Notes: generated from the letters alone by a model not told the origin. A DNA stretch of 64,000 nucleotides from Actinomycetospora termitidis (GCF_030286555.1 NZ_JASVWF010000002.1:124001-188000), one strand, 5' to 3'; counted from the stretch's first letter, positions 19,532-28,399 are shown. Program-made: numbers and translations.

Positions 19532-19582
19532 GCACTTGTTGTCGCCATGGCGACAACAAGTGCTCACCTGCGCGAAGCGCAC
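19513..19582. repeat. Palindromic element, copy B, spanning two convergent gene ends
   Basis: A 54-bp perfect palindrome (19521-19574, centre between 19547 and 19548) is extended by one G/A mismatch and then seven further pairs (GTGCGCT 19513-19519 with AGCGCAC 19576-19582). The core reads CAGGTGAGCA / CTTG / TTGTCGCC on each strand, the same frame as copy A at 7637-7682 except for the tetranucleotide CTTG versus GACA, which is changed on both arms. The stop codons of both flanking genes lie inside it. Confidence 0.92.
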
Positions 19583-20109
19583 ACCTCGAAGTGCACCGTC
19601 GAGTACGGGTCCGGGCGGGCGTCGAACACCTCGACGAGGCCCGGGAACGCCCGCCAGAACGCCAGGGCGCCCGGGACCGAGGCGTTCGTGTGCAGGCAGA
19701 CGACGTCGAAGCGCGACCGTGCCCACGTGACCGCCGCCCGCGCCAGCCCCTGACCGACCCCGCGACGACGGGCCGTCGGTGCCACCCACACCCGGCAGAC
19801 CTGGCCGACCGACCGGGCGGCGTAGCGCTCCGTCAGCCACGCCGGCACGTACGCCGGGTTCGGCCCGCCCGGGCGCACCGACGCCGTCCCGAGCACCGTG
19901 CCGTCGGGGTCGGTGGAGACCAGGAGCACCCGGTCGGGCCGCGCGAGATAGGTCCCGACGACGTCGTCGACGTCCGCGTGCAGCCGCGGGTCGTAGCCCC
20001 CGACCTCGGGCAGCATCGCGCGCATGTGGGCCTCGACGGGGCCCAGGTCCGCCACCGTGAACTCCCGGACCGGAGGGGCCGTGGTCGGACGCTCGAGGGC
20101 TACCGTCAT
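19564..20109 (-). CDS. GNAT-family N-acetyltransferase
   Basis: The 181-residue single-domain GNAT has the acetyl-CoA binding loop VWVAPTARRRGVGQGLARAA (about residues 107-126) and the closing strand ALAFWRAFPGLVEVFD. Substrate is unknown. ATG 20109 was chosen; GTG 20118 three codons upstream is equally possible. Its C-terminus CASRR mirrors the CAARR end of the convergent RibD-like protein because both are encoded by opposite arms of the same palindrome. Confidence 0.82.
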   Translation of the reverse strand: MTVALERPTTAPPVREFTVADLGPVEAHMRAMLPEVGGYDPRLHADVDDVVGTYLARPDRVLLVSTDPDGTVLGTASVRPGGPNPAYVPAWLTERYAARSVGQVCRVWVAPTARRRGVGQGLARAAVTWARSRFDVVCLHTNASVPGALAFWRAFPGLVEVFDARPDPYSTVHFEVCASRR

Positions 20110-20192
20110 GCCCGGCACTCTTGCACACCCGAGGCATCAAGCGAACCTGTGCGACTGGCAGGGATCTGCTGCGGGCAGGATCACCCGGAAAG

Positions 20193-20211
20193 GACAACGA
20201 CGATCATTGTC
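20193..20211. promoter_or_regulatory. Imperfect palindrome, possible metal-regulator operator
   Basis: The 19-bp sequence GACAACGACGATCATTGTC pairs at seven of nine positions about its centre and lies 17 bp upstream of the first ATG of the ABC/MFS operon. The GACAA...TTGTC and GATCATTG elements recall Fur/Zur-type boxes, but this is a resemblance by eye only. Confidence 0.35.
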
Positions 20212-20227
20212 ACCTAGGGTCCCGCCG

Positions 20228-21001
20228 ATGCCAGCCCTGGAACTCCTCGACCTGCGCGTCGTCGTCGACGGCCACCCCGCCGTCGACGGGGTCGACATGG
20301 TCGTCGGCGCGGGGGAGCGCTGGGGCCTGATCGGCGCCTCGGGCGCGGGCAAGTCCCTGACGGCGGCCGCGGTCGCCGGGCTCCTCCCACCCGCCGCGCA
20401 CGCCACCGGCAGCGTCCGGGTCGGTGACACGGAGCTCGTCGGCGCCGCCGGGAGCACGCTGCAGCGCACGAGGGGACGCGCCGTCACCCTCGTCGCCCAG
20501 GACTCCGCGACCGCGCTCCACCCGCTGGTCCCGGTCGGTCGCCAGGTCGCGGCGCCGCTGCGCCACCTCCACGGCCTGACCCGCCGCGCCGCGGCGACGA
20601 GGGCCGACGACCTGCTCGCCGAGGTCGGCCTCCCCGACGGCACCGCCCGCGCGCGCCCGGCCCAGCTCTCCGGCGGACAGCGCCAGCGCGTCGCCCTCGC
20701 CGCCGCCCTGGCCTGCGACGCCGACCTGCTCGTCGCCGACGAACCCACCGCCGCCCTGGACCCGACCGTCGCCCGCGACCTCCTCGCCCAGCTCGACCGC
20801 TCCATCCACAGCGCCCTCCTCCTCGTCACCCACGACCTCACCGCCCTCACGGCCGTCTGCGAGCACGTCGCGGTCCTCGACCACGGCCGCATCGTCGAGC
20901 GCGGCCCCGTCGCGACCGTGCTCACCGACCCGCAGCACGAACGCACCCGCGCCCTGGTCGACGCCGCCCGCTCCCTCGTCCCGCGGACCCGTCCCGCATG
21001 A
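20228..21001 (+). CDS. ABC transporter ATPase (peptide/nickel type, DppD-like)
   Basis: The 257-residue nucleotide-binding subunit has Walker A GASGAGKS (residues 36-43), Q-loop VAQDSATALHP, signature LSGGQRQR, Walker B LLVADEPTAALD and H-loop LLVTHDLTAL. The double-NBD arrangement with the next gene is typical of the Opp/Dpp/Nik family. It is first in a five-gene operon whose genes all overlap by 4 bp. It is divergent from the GNAT gene, with a possible operator between them. Confidence 0.92.
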   Translation: MPALELLDLRVVVDGHPAVDGVDMVVGAGERWGLIGASGAGKSLTAAAVAGLLPPAAHATGSVRVGDTELVGAAGSTLQRTRGRAVTLVAQDSATALHPLVPVGRQVAAPLRHLHGLTRRAAATRADDLLAEVGLPDGTARARPAQLSGGQRQRVALAAALACDADLLVADEPTAALDPTVARDLLAQLDRSIHSALLLVTHDLTALTAVCEHVAVLDHGRIVERGPVATVLTDPQHERTRALVDAARSLVPRTRPA

Positions 21002-21786
21002 CGCCGGTTCTCGAGGCGGCCGGACTCCGCCGCACCTACCCCGTCCCCGGCCCGCGTCCCTGGCGCCGCAGCACGCGCGAGGCCGTCGTCGACGTCGACC
21101 TCGCGCTGGAACCTGAACGCTCGCTCGCCCTCGTCGGCGAGTCCGGGGCCGGCAAGTCCACGCTGCTGCGGCTGCTCCTCGCCCTCGAGGTTCCCGACGG
21201 CGGGTCGGTGCGGTTCCGCGGCGCGGCCGTCACCCCGCGGGACCCGGGGCGCCTGCGCCACGACGTCGGGGTCGTCGTCCAGGACGCCGGCAGCTCCCTC
21301 GACCCGCGCGCCACGGTCCGGACGAGCCTGCGTGAACCGCTGGAGTGCCTGGACGGCTGGGCCGACGTCGACCACGACGCCCGCGTCGACGAGCTGCTCG
21401 CCGCCGTCGGCCTGGACCCGGAGCAGGCCGACCGGCGCCCGCACCAGTTCTCCGGCGGCCAGCGCCAGCGCATCGCCCTCGCCCGCGCCCTGATCGCGAA
21501 CCCGTCCGTCCTCGTCGTCGACGAGCCGTTCTCCGCCGTCGACCCCGCGACCCGCGCCCACCTGGTGGACCTGCTCGGCACCCTCGCGCGCCGGTCGCGG
21601 CTCCAGCTGCTGCTCGTCACGCACGACCTCGGCGTCGCGGACCGGCTCTGCGACGACGTCGTCGTCCTCGCGCACGGCCGCGTGGCCGAGGCCGGGCCGA
21701 TCGCGGACGTGTTCGCGCGGCCCCGCTCGACCGCCGCGCAGGACCTGCTCGGCGCCGTCGGCCGGCTCCCCGAGGTGCGCGCATGA
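20998..21786 (+). CDS. ABC transporter ATPase (peptide/nickel type, DppF-like)
   Basis: The 262-residue subunit has Walker A GESGAGKS (residues 47-54), signature FSGGQRQR, Walker B VLVVDEPFSAVD and H-loop LLVTHDLGVADRL. It starts at an ATGA overlap with the preceding ATPase and ends in an ATGA overlap with the MFS gene, so the three are translationally coupled. It would energise the fused permease three genes downstream. Confidence 0.92.
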   Translation: MTPVLEAAGLRRTYPVPGPRPWRRSTREAVVDVDLALEPERSLALVGESGAGKSTLLRLLLALEVPDGGSVRFRGAAVTPRDPGRLRHDVGVVVQDAGSSLDPRATVRTSLREPLECLDGWADVDHDARVDELLAAVGLDPEQADRRPHQFSGGQRQRIALARALIANPSVLVVDEPFSAVDPATRAHLVDLLGTLARRSRLQLLLVTHDLGVADRLCDDVVVLAHGRVAEAGPIADVFARPRSTAAQDLLGAVGRLPEVRA

Positions 21787-23060
21787 CCACCACGGAGAAA
21801 GGCGTCCTGCGCCGCTGGTCGATCGTGTCCCGGCTCGGCGAGCTCCCCGCCCCGATGCGCCTGATCGTGCTGGGCCAGCTCGCGTTCAACCTCGGCTTCT
21901 ACCTCGTCCTGCCGTTCTTCGCGGTGCACCTGGGGCGCGACCTGGGCCTGTCCGGAGCCGCGATCGGGCTCCTGCTCGGGCTGCGGACGTTCAGCCAGCA
22001 GGGGCTGTTCGCCGTCGGCGGCGCGCTCGCCGACCGGTACGGCACCAAGCAGGTCGCGGTCATCGGCTTCGTCATCCGGATCGCCGGGTTCGTGCTGCTC
22101 GCGCTCGCGGACGGCCTGCCGCTGCTGGTCCTGGGCACGGTCGCGGTCGGGTTCGCCGCGGCCCTGTTCTCCCCGGCCGTCGAGGCGGAGCTCGCCCGGC
22201 AGGCCGCCGACTCGACGATCCCGCGCGCCGACGTCTTCGCGATGTTCGCGGTGTGCGGGCAGATCGGGATCGTGGTCGGCCCGGTGCTCGGGTCGGCCCT
22301 GCTCGCGGTGGACTTCGCGGTCACCACCCTGACGGCGGCGGCCGTGTTCGTCGTCGTGCTGATCACCTTCGTCGTCGTCATGCCGCGCGAGCCCGGCGCG
22401 CACGCGGCCGACCCGGTGTTCGCGGGCTGGCGCGAGGTCGTGCGCGATCGGACCTTCCTCGCGTTCGCCGCCGCGTACTCGACGTGGTTGCTGTCCTACA
22501 ACCAGCTCTACCTGCTGCTCCCGGTCGAGCTCGGCCGCGTCGACGCCGTCGGCGCGCTGGGTGCGATGTTCGTGCTCTCCGCCGTGCTCGTGATCCTCGC
22601 GCAGCTCCCGTTCGCCGCCCTGGCCCGGCGCCTCGGTCCGCGCCGCGCGCTCCCCGGCGGCTTCGCGGTGCTCGCGATGGCCTTCGGGCTCACGGCCGTC
22701 CTCACGGCGTTCCCCGGGATAACACAGCACGCCGATAGGGGCTGGTGGCGGCTGCTCCCGGCCGCGCTGTTCGTCGTGCTGCTGACGCTCGGCCAGATGA
22801 CCGTCGTCCCGCTCGCCCAGGACGCCGTCGGCCGGCTCGCGGGGGAGCGCCGGCTCGGGAGCTACTTCGGCGTGCTCGCGACCGCGGGCGGGGTCGTCGT
22901 GCTGCTCGGCGGGATCGCCCTGGGCGCCCTGGTCGACCCGGCGCTGCCCCCGGCCCTCCCGTGGGCGGCGACCGCCGTGCTCCCCGCCCTGAGCGCCCTC
23001 GCGCTGTTCGTCCTCACCCGACGCACTCCCGCCCTCACCACCGAAGGGACATCCGCGTGA
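21783..23060 (+). CDS. MFS transporter (MdtH/CntE-like) inside the ABC operon
   Basis: The 425-residue protein has 11-12 hydrophobic segments and the MFS loop motif GGALADRYGTKQVAVIG between helices 2 and 3 (about residues 75-92). An MFS exporter placed between the ATPase and solute-binding genes of an Opp/Nik-type importer resembles the layout of opine-metallophore loci (cntE), where the MFS exports the metallophore. No biosynthesis gene is present, so export of another ligand or a drug is equally possible. A short stretch around 22720-22740 (GITQHADRGWW) is less GC-rich than its surroundings. Confidence 0.88.
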   Translation: MTTTEKGVLRRWSIVSRLGELPAPMRLIVLGQLAFNLGFYLVLPFFAVHLGRDLGLSGAAIGLLLGLRTFSQQGLFAVGGALADRYGTKQVAVIGFVIRIAGFVLLALADGLPLLVLGTVAVGFAAALFSPAVEAELARQAADSTIPRADVFAMFAVCGQIGIVVGPVLGSALLAVDFAVTTLTAAAVFVVVLITFVVVMPREPGAHAADPVFAGWREVVRDRTFLAFAAAYSTWLLSYNQLYLLLPVELGRVDAVGALGAMFVLSAVLVILAQLPFAALARRLGPRRALPGGFAVLAMAFGLTAVLTAFPGITQHADRGWWRLLPAALFVVLLTLGQMTVVPLAQDAVGRLAGERRLGSYFGVLATAGGVVVLLGGIALGALVDPALPPALPWAATAVLPALSALALFVLTRRTPALTTEGTSA

Positions 23061-24544
23061 AGCGCCTGGTACCCGTCCTCCTCGCCGCGGCCCTGCTGCT
23101 CGCCGGCTGCTTCAGCGGCGGCGGGGGTGGCGACGACGGCTCCGGGCGCCTGCGCGTCGGGCTGTCGTTCCCCCCGACGGCGGGCCTGTCGCCCTACGGC
23201 AACGAGGCCACGCTCGCGACCCGGCTCGGCGTCACCGAGTCGCTGACCACCCTGGTCGCGGGGGAGCCGCAGCCGGTCCTCGCGACCGCGTGGACGCAGA
23301 CCGCGCCCACCACGTGGCGGTTCACGATCCGGCCCGGCGTGACGTTCCACGACGGCTCCCCGGTGACCCCGGCCGCCGTCGCGAACTCCCTCACCCGGGC
23401 CGCCGCCGCGACGCCGGTGCCGCGTGCCCTGTCCGCGCTGAAGAAGGCGGGGACGCCGCTGACGGTGGCGCCCGACCAGGACGCCGTCGTCGTCACCACC
23501 CCCGTCCCGGACCCGGTGCTGCCCGCCCGGCTCGCCTCGCCGGAGCTGGTCGTCCTCGCCGGCGGCGCCTACGCGGACCCGACCCGGCCGAGCCCCGTCC
23601 GGGCCGGCACCGGCCCGTTCGTGCTGACCGCGGTGCAGGGCTCCACCGGCGCGACGCTCGACCGCAACCCGAGCTACTGGCGCAGCCCGGTCACCGCACC
23701 CGGCATCGACGCCCGCTTCCTCGCCGACGGCGCCGCCCGCGCCAACGGCATCCGGGCGGGCGAGCTGGACGTCGCCGAGGCGATCCCGGTGTCCCAGGCG
23801 GCGTCGATCGCCGCGCCCGCGCAGGTCGTGGGCGTGCCGCTGCCGCGCAGCGTGTCGCTCTACCTCGACCAGCAGGCGCCCGTGTTCGCCGACCCGGGCG
23901 TGCGGGCCGCGGTGCGTCAGGCGGTGCGGCCGCTCGACGTCGCCGGCACGATCTTCGAGGGCCGCGCCGACCCGGCGTCCGGACTCTTCGGCCCCGCGTC
24001 GCCGTGGGCCGCGTCCCGGCCACCGCGGACCGAGACCCCGGCCGGCGCCGTCCCGCCCGGCACCCGCATCCGGCTTGCGACCTACTCCGACCGCGCCGAG
24101 CTCCCCGAGGTGGCGACCGCCGACGCGGACGCGCTGCGTCGCGCCGGGTTCACCGTCGACGTCACCGTGCTGGACAGCTCCGCCCTGGAGGCCCAGCTGG
24201 GGACCGGCGCGTACGACGCGGTGATCATCAGCCGGTCGCAACAGCTCGACACCGGCGACCCGGTCAGCTACCTGGCCAGCGACTTCGGGTGCGCCGGCAG
24301 CTACAACTGGGCCCGGTACTGCGATCCCGCCACCGACGCGCTCCTCGCGCAGGGCGGCGCGATGACCGACGTGAACGCCCGCCGGCAGGCCGCGCTGCAG
24401 GCGGAGGCGCGGGTGCTCGCCGCCGACGCCGTGGTCCCGCAGGTCACCGAGCGCGCCCGGATCGGCGTCGCGGGCGGCGTCACCGGCGTCGCCGAGGACC
24501 CGAACGAGCAGGCGCTGATCACGGCGACGACCGCCCGGTCGTGA
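23057..24544 (+). CDS. Lipoprotein solute-binding protein, SBP family 5
   Basis: The 495-residue product has a lipobox LLAGC (Cys18) after a short hydrophobic signal sequence, then a Gly-rich linker. The body matches the Opp/Nik binding-protein family (LSPYGNEATLATRLGVTESLT, TFTIRPGVTFHDGSPVTPAAV-like block, GTGPFVLTAVQG, IISRSQQLDTGDP, YCDPATDALL). It is the extracytoplasmic receptor for the operon. The ligand (peptide, nickel or metallophore complex) cannot be fixed from sequence. The GTG start overlaps the MFS stop. Confidence 0.9.
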   Translation: MKRLVPVLLAAALLLAGCFSGGGGGDDGSGRLRVGLSFPPTAGLSPYGNEATLATRLGVTESLTTLVAGEPQPVLATAWTQTAPTTWRFTIRPGVTFHDGSPVTPAAVANSLTRAAAATPVPRALSALKKAGTPLTVAPDQDAVVVTTPVPDPVLPARLASPELVVLAGGAYADPTRPSPVRAGTGPFVLTAVQGSTGATLDRNPSYWRSPVTAPGIDARFLADGAARANGIRAGELDVAEAIPVSQAASIAAPAQVVGVPLPRSVSLYLDQQAPVFADPGVRAAVRQAVRPLDVAGTIFEGRADPASGLFGPASPWAASRPPRTETPAGAVPPGTRIRLATYSDRAELPEVATADADALRRAGFTVDVTVLDSSALEAQLGTGAYDAVIISRSQQLDTGDPVSYLASDFGCAGSYNWARYCDPATDALLAQGGAMTDVNARRQAALQAEARVLAADAVVPQVTERARIGVAGGVTGVAEDPNEQALITATTARS

Positions 24545-26244
24545 CGCGGACACTCCTCCGGCCCGTTGCCGGAGCGGTGGGGACCGTCGTGGTCCTCGCC
24601 GTGCTGGTGGCGGCCCTGCCGTGGCTGTGGGACGCCGACCCGGCGGCGACCGTGCTGCGGGCTCGCTACCCGGAACGCGGCACCGACCCGGCCACCCTGG
24701 ACGCGCTGCGCGCCGAGCTGGACCTGCCGTCGAACCCCGTCGTCGGGGCCGCGGAGTGGCTGGGCGGGCTCGTGCGCGGGGACCTCGGCACGTCGTGGGT
24801 CACCCGCGCCCCGGTCGCGCCGGAGGTGCTCGGCGGCCTCGGGATCTCGCTGACCCTCGCCGTCGCCGCCACCGTGGTCGCCGCGGTCGTGGCGGCGCTG
24901 CTGCTCCTGCCCGGCCTGCTCGCCGGGGTGCGCGGGCAGGACCCGGGCCGCGGGGCCGCGGTCGTGGCGGCGGTGCTCGCCGCGCTGCCGGAGATCGTGC
25001 TGGGCAGCGTCCTGGTGCTCCTCGTCGCCGTGACGTGGCGGCTGCTGCCCAGCTCCGGGTTCAGCGGCCCGCAGAACCTGGTGCTGCCGGCGCTGGCCCT
25101 CGGCGCGCCGGCCGGGGGCCTGCTCGCCCGGATGCTCGCGGCGTCGGTCGAGGCCACGCTCGGGGAGGGGTGGGTGCGGACCTGGCGCTCGCTCGGCGTG
25201 CCCCCGTCCTCTCTCGCGCTCGGGATCGCGCGGCGGGCGGTGGCCGTCGCCGTCCCGCAGATCGCGCTGCTCGTCGTCGGTCTGCTCGGGTCGGCGGTGG
25301 CGGTGGAACAGCTGTTCACCATCCCGGGCATCGGGTCGGTCGCGCGGAGCGCCGTGCTCGCCCAGGACCTCCCGACCGTCCAGGCCGCGGTCACCGTGCT
25401 CGTGCTGCTCGGCCTCGCCCTCGGCGGGCTCGGGGTGCTGCTGCACCGGGCGCTGCTCGGGCCGGCGCTGAGCGGCCGGGAGCTGACCGGGACCGCGGCC
25501 GACGACCGTCGCGCGACCCGCACCTCCGTCGTCGTCGCCGCCCTCCTGCTCGTCGCCGTCGCCGTCGGGCTGCCCCGCGACCCGGCCTCGGGCGACGAGA
25601 GCCGGAGACTCGCCCCGCCGTCGTGGACCCTCCCGTTCGGCGCGGACGCCAACGGCCGCGACCTCTACGCCCGGTTCGCCCACGGGGCCCTCCTCACGGT
25701 GGGCAGCGCGGTGGCGATCGTGGCGGTGTGCCTGGTCGTTGGGCTCGCCATCGGGGTCGGCGCCCGGTCCCCGCGGGCCGGGGCGGCCGACGTCCTGAAC
25801 GCGCTCCCGCCGGTGTTCCTCGGCCTGCTGGTCGCCGCGGTCGCCGGGCCCGGGCTGGTCGGCGCCGCGGTCGCGGTCGCGCTCGTCGGGTGGGTGCCGC
25901 TCGCCGTGCACGCGCGGACCCTGGCTGCCGAGGCCCGCGCGTCCGGGTACGTGCGGGCCGCGGAGCTGGTCAACGCGTCGCGGTGGCGGGTCGCGCGCCG
26001 GCACGTGCTCCCCGCCGTCGTCGGCCCCGTGACCCGCCACGCGCTCGCCCGCGTCCCGCACGCCGCGCTCGCCCTGGCCGCACTCTCCTTCCTCGGGCTC
26101 GGCGCCGCGCCCGACTCCCCGGAGTGGGGCGCGATGCTCGCCGCCGCCCAAGGCTACCTCGAACGCGCGCCCTGGACCGTCCTCGCCCCCGTCGCCGGGC
26201 TGGTGGCGCTCGCCGTCGTGCTCGCGTCCGCCCGCGAGAGGTAG
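24541..26244 (+). CDS. Fused ABC permease (two Opp/Nik-type permease domains in one chain)
   Basis: The 567-residue protein consists of a DppB/NikB-like half (residues 1-310, with EGWVRTWRSLGVPPSSLALG as the ATPase-contacting loop and TIPGIGSVARSAVLAQDLP) and a DppC/NikC-like half (about 325-567, with PFGADANGRDLYARFAHG and the loop YVRAAELVNASRWRVARRHV). These are normally two separate genes. The second half appears shortened and has fewer clear helices than a canonical DppC. The last 91 bp overlap, antisense, the 3' end of the helR-like gene. Confidence 0.88.
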   Translation: MTRTLLRPVAGAVGTVVVLAVLVAALPWLWDADPAATVLRARYPERGTDPATLDALRAELDLPSNPVVGAAEWLGGLVRGDLGTSWVTRAPVAPEVLGGLGISLTLAVAATVVAAVVAALLLLPGLLAGVRGQDPGRGAAVVAAVLAALPEIVLGSVLVLLVAVTWRLLPSSGFSGPQNLVLPALALGAPAGGLLARMLAASVEATLGEGWVRTWRSLGVPPSSLALGIARRAVAVAVPQIALLVVGLLGSAVAVEQLFTIPGIGSVARSAVLAQDLPTVQAAVTVLVLLGLALGGLGVLLHRALLGPALSGRELTGTAADDRRATRTSVVVAALLLVAVAVGLPRDPASGDESRRLAPPSWTLPFGADANGRDLYARFAHGALLTVGSAVAIVAVCLVVGLAIGVGARSPRAGAADVLNALPPVFLGLLVAAVAGPGLVGAAVAVALVGWVPLAVHARTLAAEARASGYVRAAELVNASRWRVARRHVLPAVVGPVTRHALARVPHAALALAALSFLGLGAAPDSPEWGAMLAAAQGYLERAPWTVLAPVAGLVALAVVLASARER

Positions 26245-28337
26245 GCCGGCCGCACCCCGCGGTACAGCACCCCGAGGCGCTGCGTGGCGCGGGTGAGCGC
26301 GACGTAGAGGTCGGCCGGGCTCTCGGCGAGCACGCGGTCCGGGTCGACGACGAGCACGGCGTCGAACTCGAGCCCCTTGGTCTCCGACGCCGGGACCGTC
26401 CCCGGCACCCCCGGCGGGCCGATCACGACGCTCGTGCCCTCGCGGTCGGCCTCGTCGGTGCGGAACGCGGCGACCTGCTCCGCGAGGTCCCCGATCGGCC
26501 GCGCCCACGGCTCGACCCCGGATGCGCGCACCGACTCCGGCGGCACCACCTCCGGCGCGAACCCCGCCAGCACCTCGGCCGCGACCGCCATGATCTCGGC
26601 GGGGGTGCGGTAGTTGACCGTCAGCGCCCGGTAGACCCAGCGGCCGGGCACGTAGGGGTCCAGCATCGCCCCCCACGACCGTGCTCCCGCCGGCGCACGG
26701 CGCTGCGCCAGGTCCCCGACCACCGTGAACGACCGGCTCGGGCACCGCCGCATCAGCACCCGCCAGTCCATCGCCGAGAGCTCCTGCGCCTCGTCGACCA
26801 CGACGTGCCGGTAGGTCCAGTCCCGGTCCGCGGCCGCGCGCTCCGCGAGCTCCCGGGTGTCCCGCTCGACGAACCGGTCGGCCAGCGCGTCCGCGTGGAT
26901 GAGGTCCTGCACCGTCACGCCGAGGTCCTCGTCGAGCTCCTCGCGGTCGAGCGTCATCACCTCCATCACCCCCGCCGCGTACTCGGCCTGCTCCTGATCT
27001 TCCCGACGGCGGGTCGTGGCGGCGGCCGCCTCGGCCTCCGGGTCGCGGCCGAGCAGGTCGACGAGCTCGTCGAGCAGCGGGACGTCGGCGACGGTCCAGG
27101 CCCCGCCGTCGGCCCGGTGCAGCGTCGGGTCGTCCGTCGTCTCGTAGAACCCCGCCAGGAGCTGCTGCGGGGTGAGCACCGGCCACAGGTCGTCGATCAC
27201 CCGTGCCAGTTCCTCGTGCGACGCGACCTCGTCGGCGACGTCGACCCGCAGCGGCTCCCGGTCCGCCGCCGTGAGCGTGCCGCGCCCGATCCGGCTGACC
27301 GCCCGCTCGGTGAGGGCCCACCGCACGACGTCGACGAACACCGCCCGTGCCTCGTTGTGCGGCAGCCCGCTCGCGCGGGCCTCGTCGCGCGCCCACCCGG
27401 CGACGTCCGCGCCGAGGTGCACGGTGGCGTCGGTGAGCTCGATCGGGAGCGGCTCCTCCGGCAGCCGCTGGCGGTCCGCGATCGCGGCGGTGAGCACGGC
27501 CAGGATCGACAGCGACCCCTTCGCGACGGCGGCCGCGGCCGGGTCCTCGCGGGTGACGTGCAGCCCCGGGACGAGATCGCCCGGCGTCATGAACACGACG
27601 TCGGTCTCGCCGAGCGAGGGCAGGACGGTCTCGACGTGGCGCACGAAGGCCCGGTTCGGGCCGACGACGAGCACGCCGTGCCGCGCGATGCGCTCGCGGT
27701 GGGTGTAGAGCAGGTACGCGACGCGGTGCAGGGCGACCACGGTTTTGCCCGTCCCCGGACCGCCCTCGATCACGACGACGCCGCCGTGGTCGAGCCGGAT
27801 GATCTCGTCCTGCTCGCCCTGGATCGTCGCGACGATGTCCCGCATCCCCTCGCCGCGCGGGGCGTTGACCGCCGCGAGCAGGGCCGCGTCCGAGCCGGGC
27901 TCGCCGGCCCCGTCGAGGACCTCGTCGGTGAAGCCCTCGAGCCGCCGCCCGCGGGTGTGGAACTGCCGCCGCCGGTGCACGCCCTCCGGGTGCGCGCCGG
28001 TCGCGACGTAGAACGGGCGGGCGGCGGGCGCACGCCAGTCGATCAGGACCGGCTCGTCGGTGTCCCGGTCACGCAGCCCGATCCGCCCGACGTAGGACCG
28101 CCCGCCGTCGGTGTCGTCGAGGCGCCCGAAGCACAGCCCGTGGTCGGCGACGTCGAGCCGACGCTTGCGCGCGGCCGTCTCGCGGACCCGCACGTCGCGG
28201 TCCATCGGGGCCTCGCCGTCCTCGCCGCGCAGCGCGGCCGCGTACTCGTCGTGGACCCTCCCGCGTTCGGTGTCGAGCCGGTCGTACAAGCCGGCCAGGT
28301 GCTCCCGCTCGGCGTGCAGCTCGTGCTCTCTGCTCAC
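26154..28337 (-). CDS. helR: HelR/HelD-type RNA polymerase-recycling helicase-like ATPase
   Basis: The 727-residue superfamily 1 ATPase has an N-terminal coiled-coil region (MSREHELHAEREHLAGLYDRL), Walker A EGGPGTGKTVVALHR (about residues 198-212), motif II VVVDEAQELSAMDW (about 508), motif III GDLAQRR and motif VI YVALTRATQRL. This is the actinobacterial class II HelD group that removes stalled RNA polymerase. Members called HelR also displace rifamycins and give resistance. An RAE-like inverted repeat lies 63 bp upstream of the start, which supports HelR. The C-terminal 30 residues are encoded antisense to the permease gene. Confidence 0.9.
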   Translation of the reverse strand: MSREHELHAEREHLAGLYDRLDTERGRVHDEYAAALRGEDGEAPMDRDVRVRETAARKRRLDVADHGLCFGRLDDTDGGRSYVGRIGLRDRDTDEPVLIDWRAPAARPFYVATGAHPEGVHRRRQFHTRGRRLEGFTDEVLDGAGEPGSDAALLAAVNAPRGEGMRDIVATIQGEQDEIIRLDHGGVVVIEGGPGTGKTVVALHRVAYLLYTHRERIARHGVLVVGPNRAFVRHVETVLPSLGETDVVFMTPGDLVPGLHVTREDPAAAAVAKGSLSILAVLTAAIADRQRLPEEPLPIELTDATVHLGADVAGWARDEARASGLPHNEARAVFVDVVRWALTERAVSRIGRGTLTAADREPLRVDVADEVASHEELARVIDDLWPVLTPQQLLAGFYETTDDPTLHRADGGAWTVADVPLLDELVDLLGRDPEAEAAAATTRRREDQEQAEYAAGVMEVMTLDREELDEDLGVTVQDLIHADALADRFVERDTRELAERAAADRDWTYRHVVVDEAQELSAMDWRVLMRRCPSRSFTVVGDLAQRRAPAGARSWGAMLDPYVPGRWVYRALTVNYRTPAEIMAVAAEVLAGFAPEVVPPESVRASGVEPWARPIGDLAEQVAAFRTDEADREGTSVVIGPPGVPGTVPASETKGLEFDAVLVVDPDRVLAESPADLYVALTRATQRLGVLYRGVRPAYLSRADASTTASATSPATGARTVQGARSR

Positions 28338-28399
28338 GGTCCCCCTCGTCGTTCCCGCTGGTCAGCGGAGGTGCGAGACGAGAGTGTGGAGGTGGTGAC

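Noticed and set aside
24301..27396. A 1031-codon reverse-strand frame
   Set aside because: It runs antisense through the fused permease gene and out of frame with the helicase; it has no recognisable domains and is Arg/Gly-rich, as expected for high-GC shadow frames.
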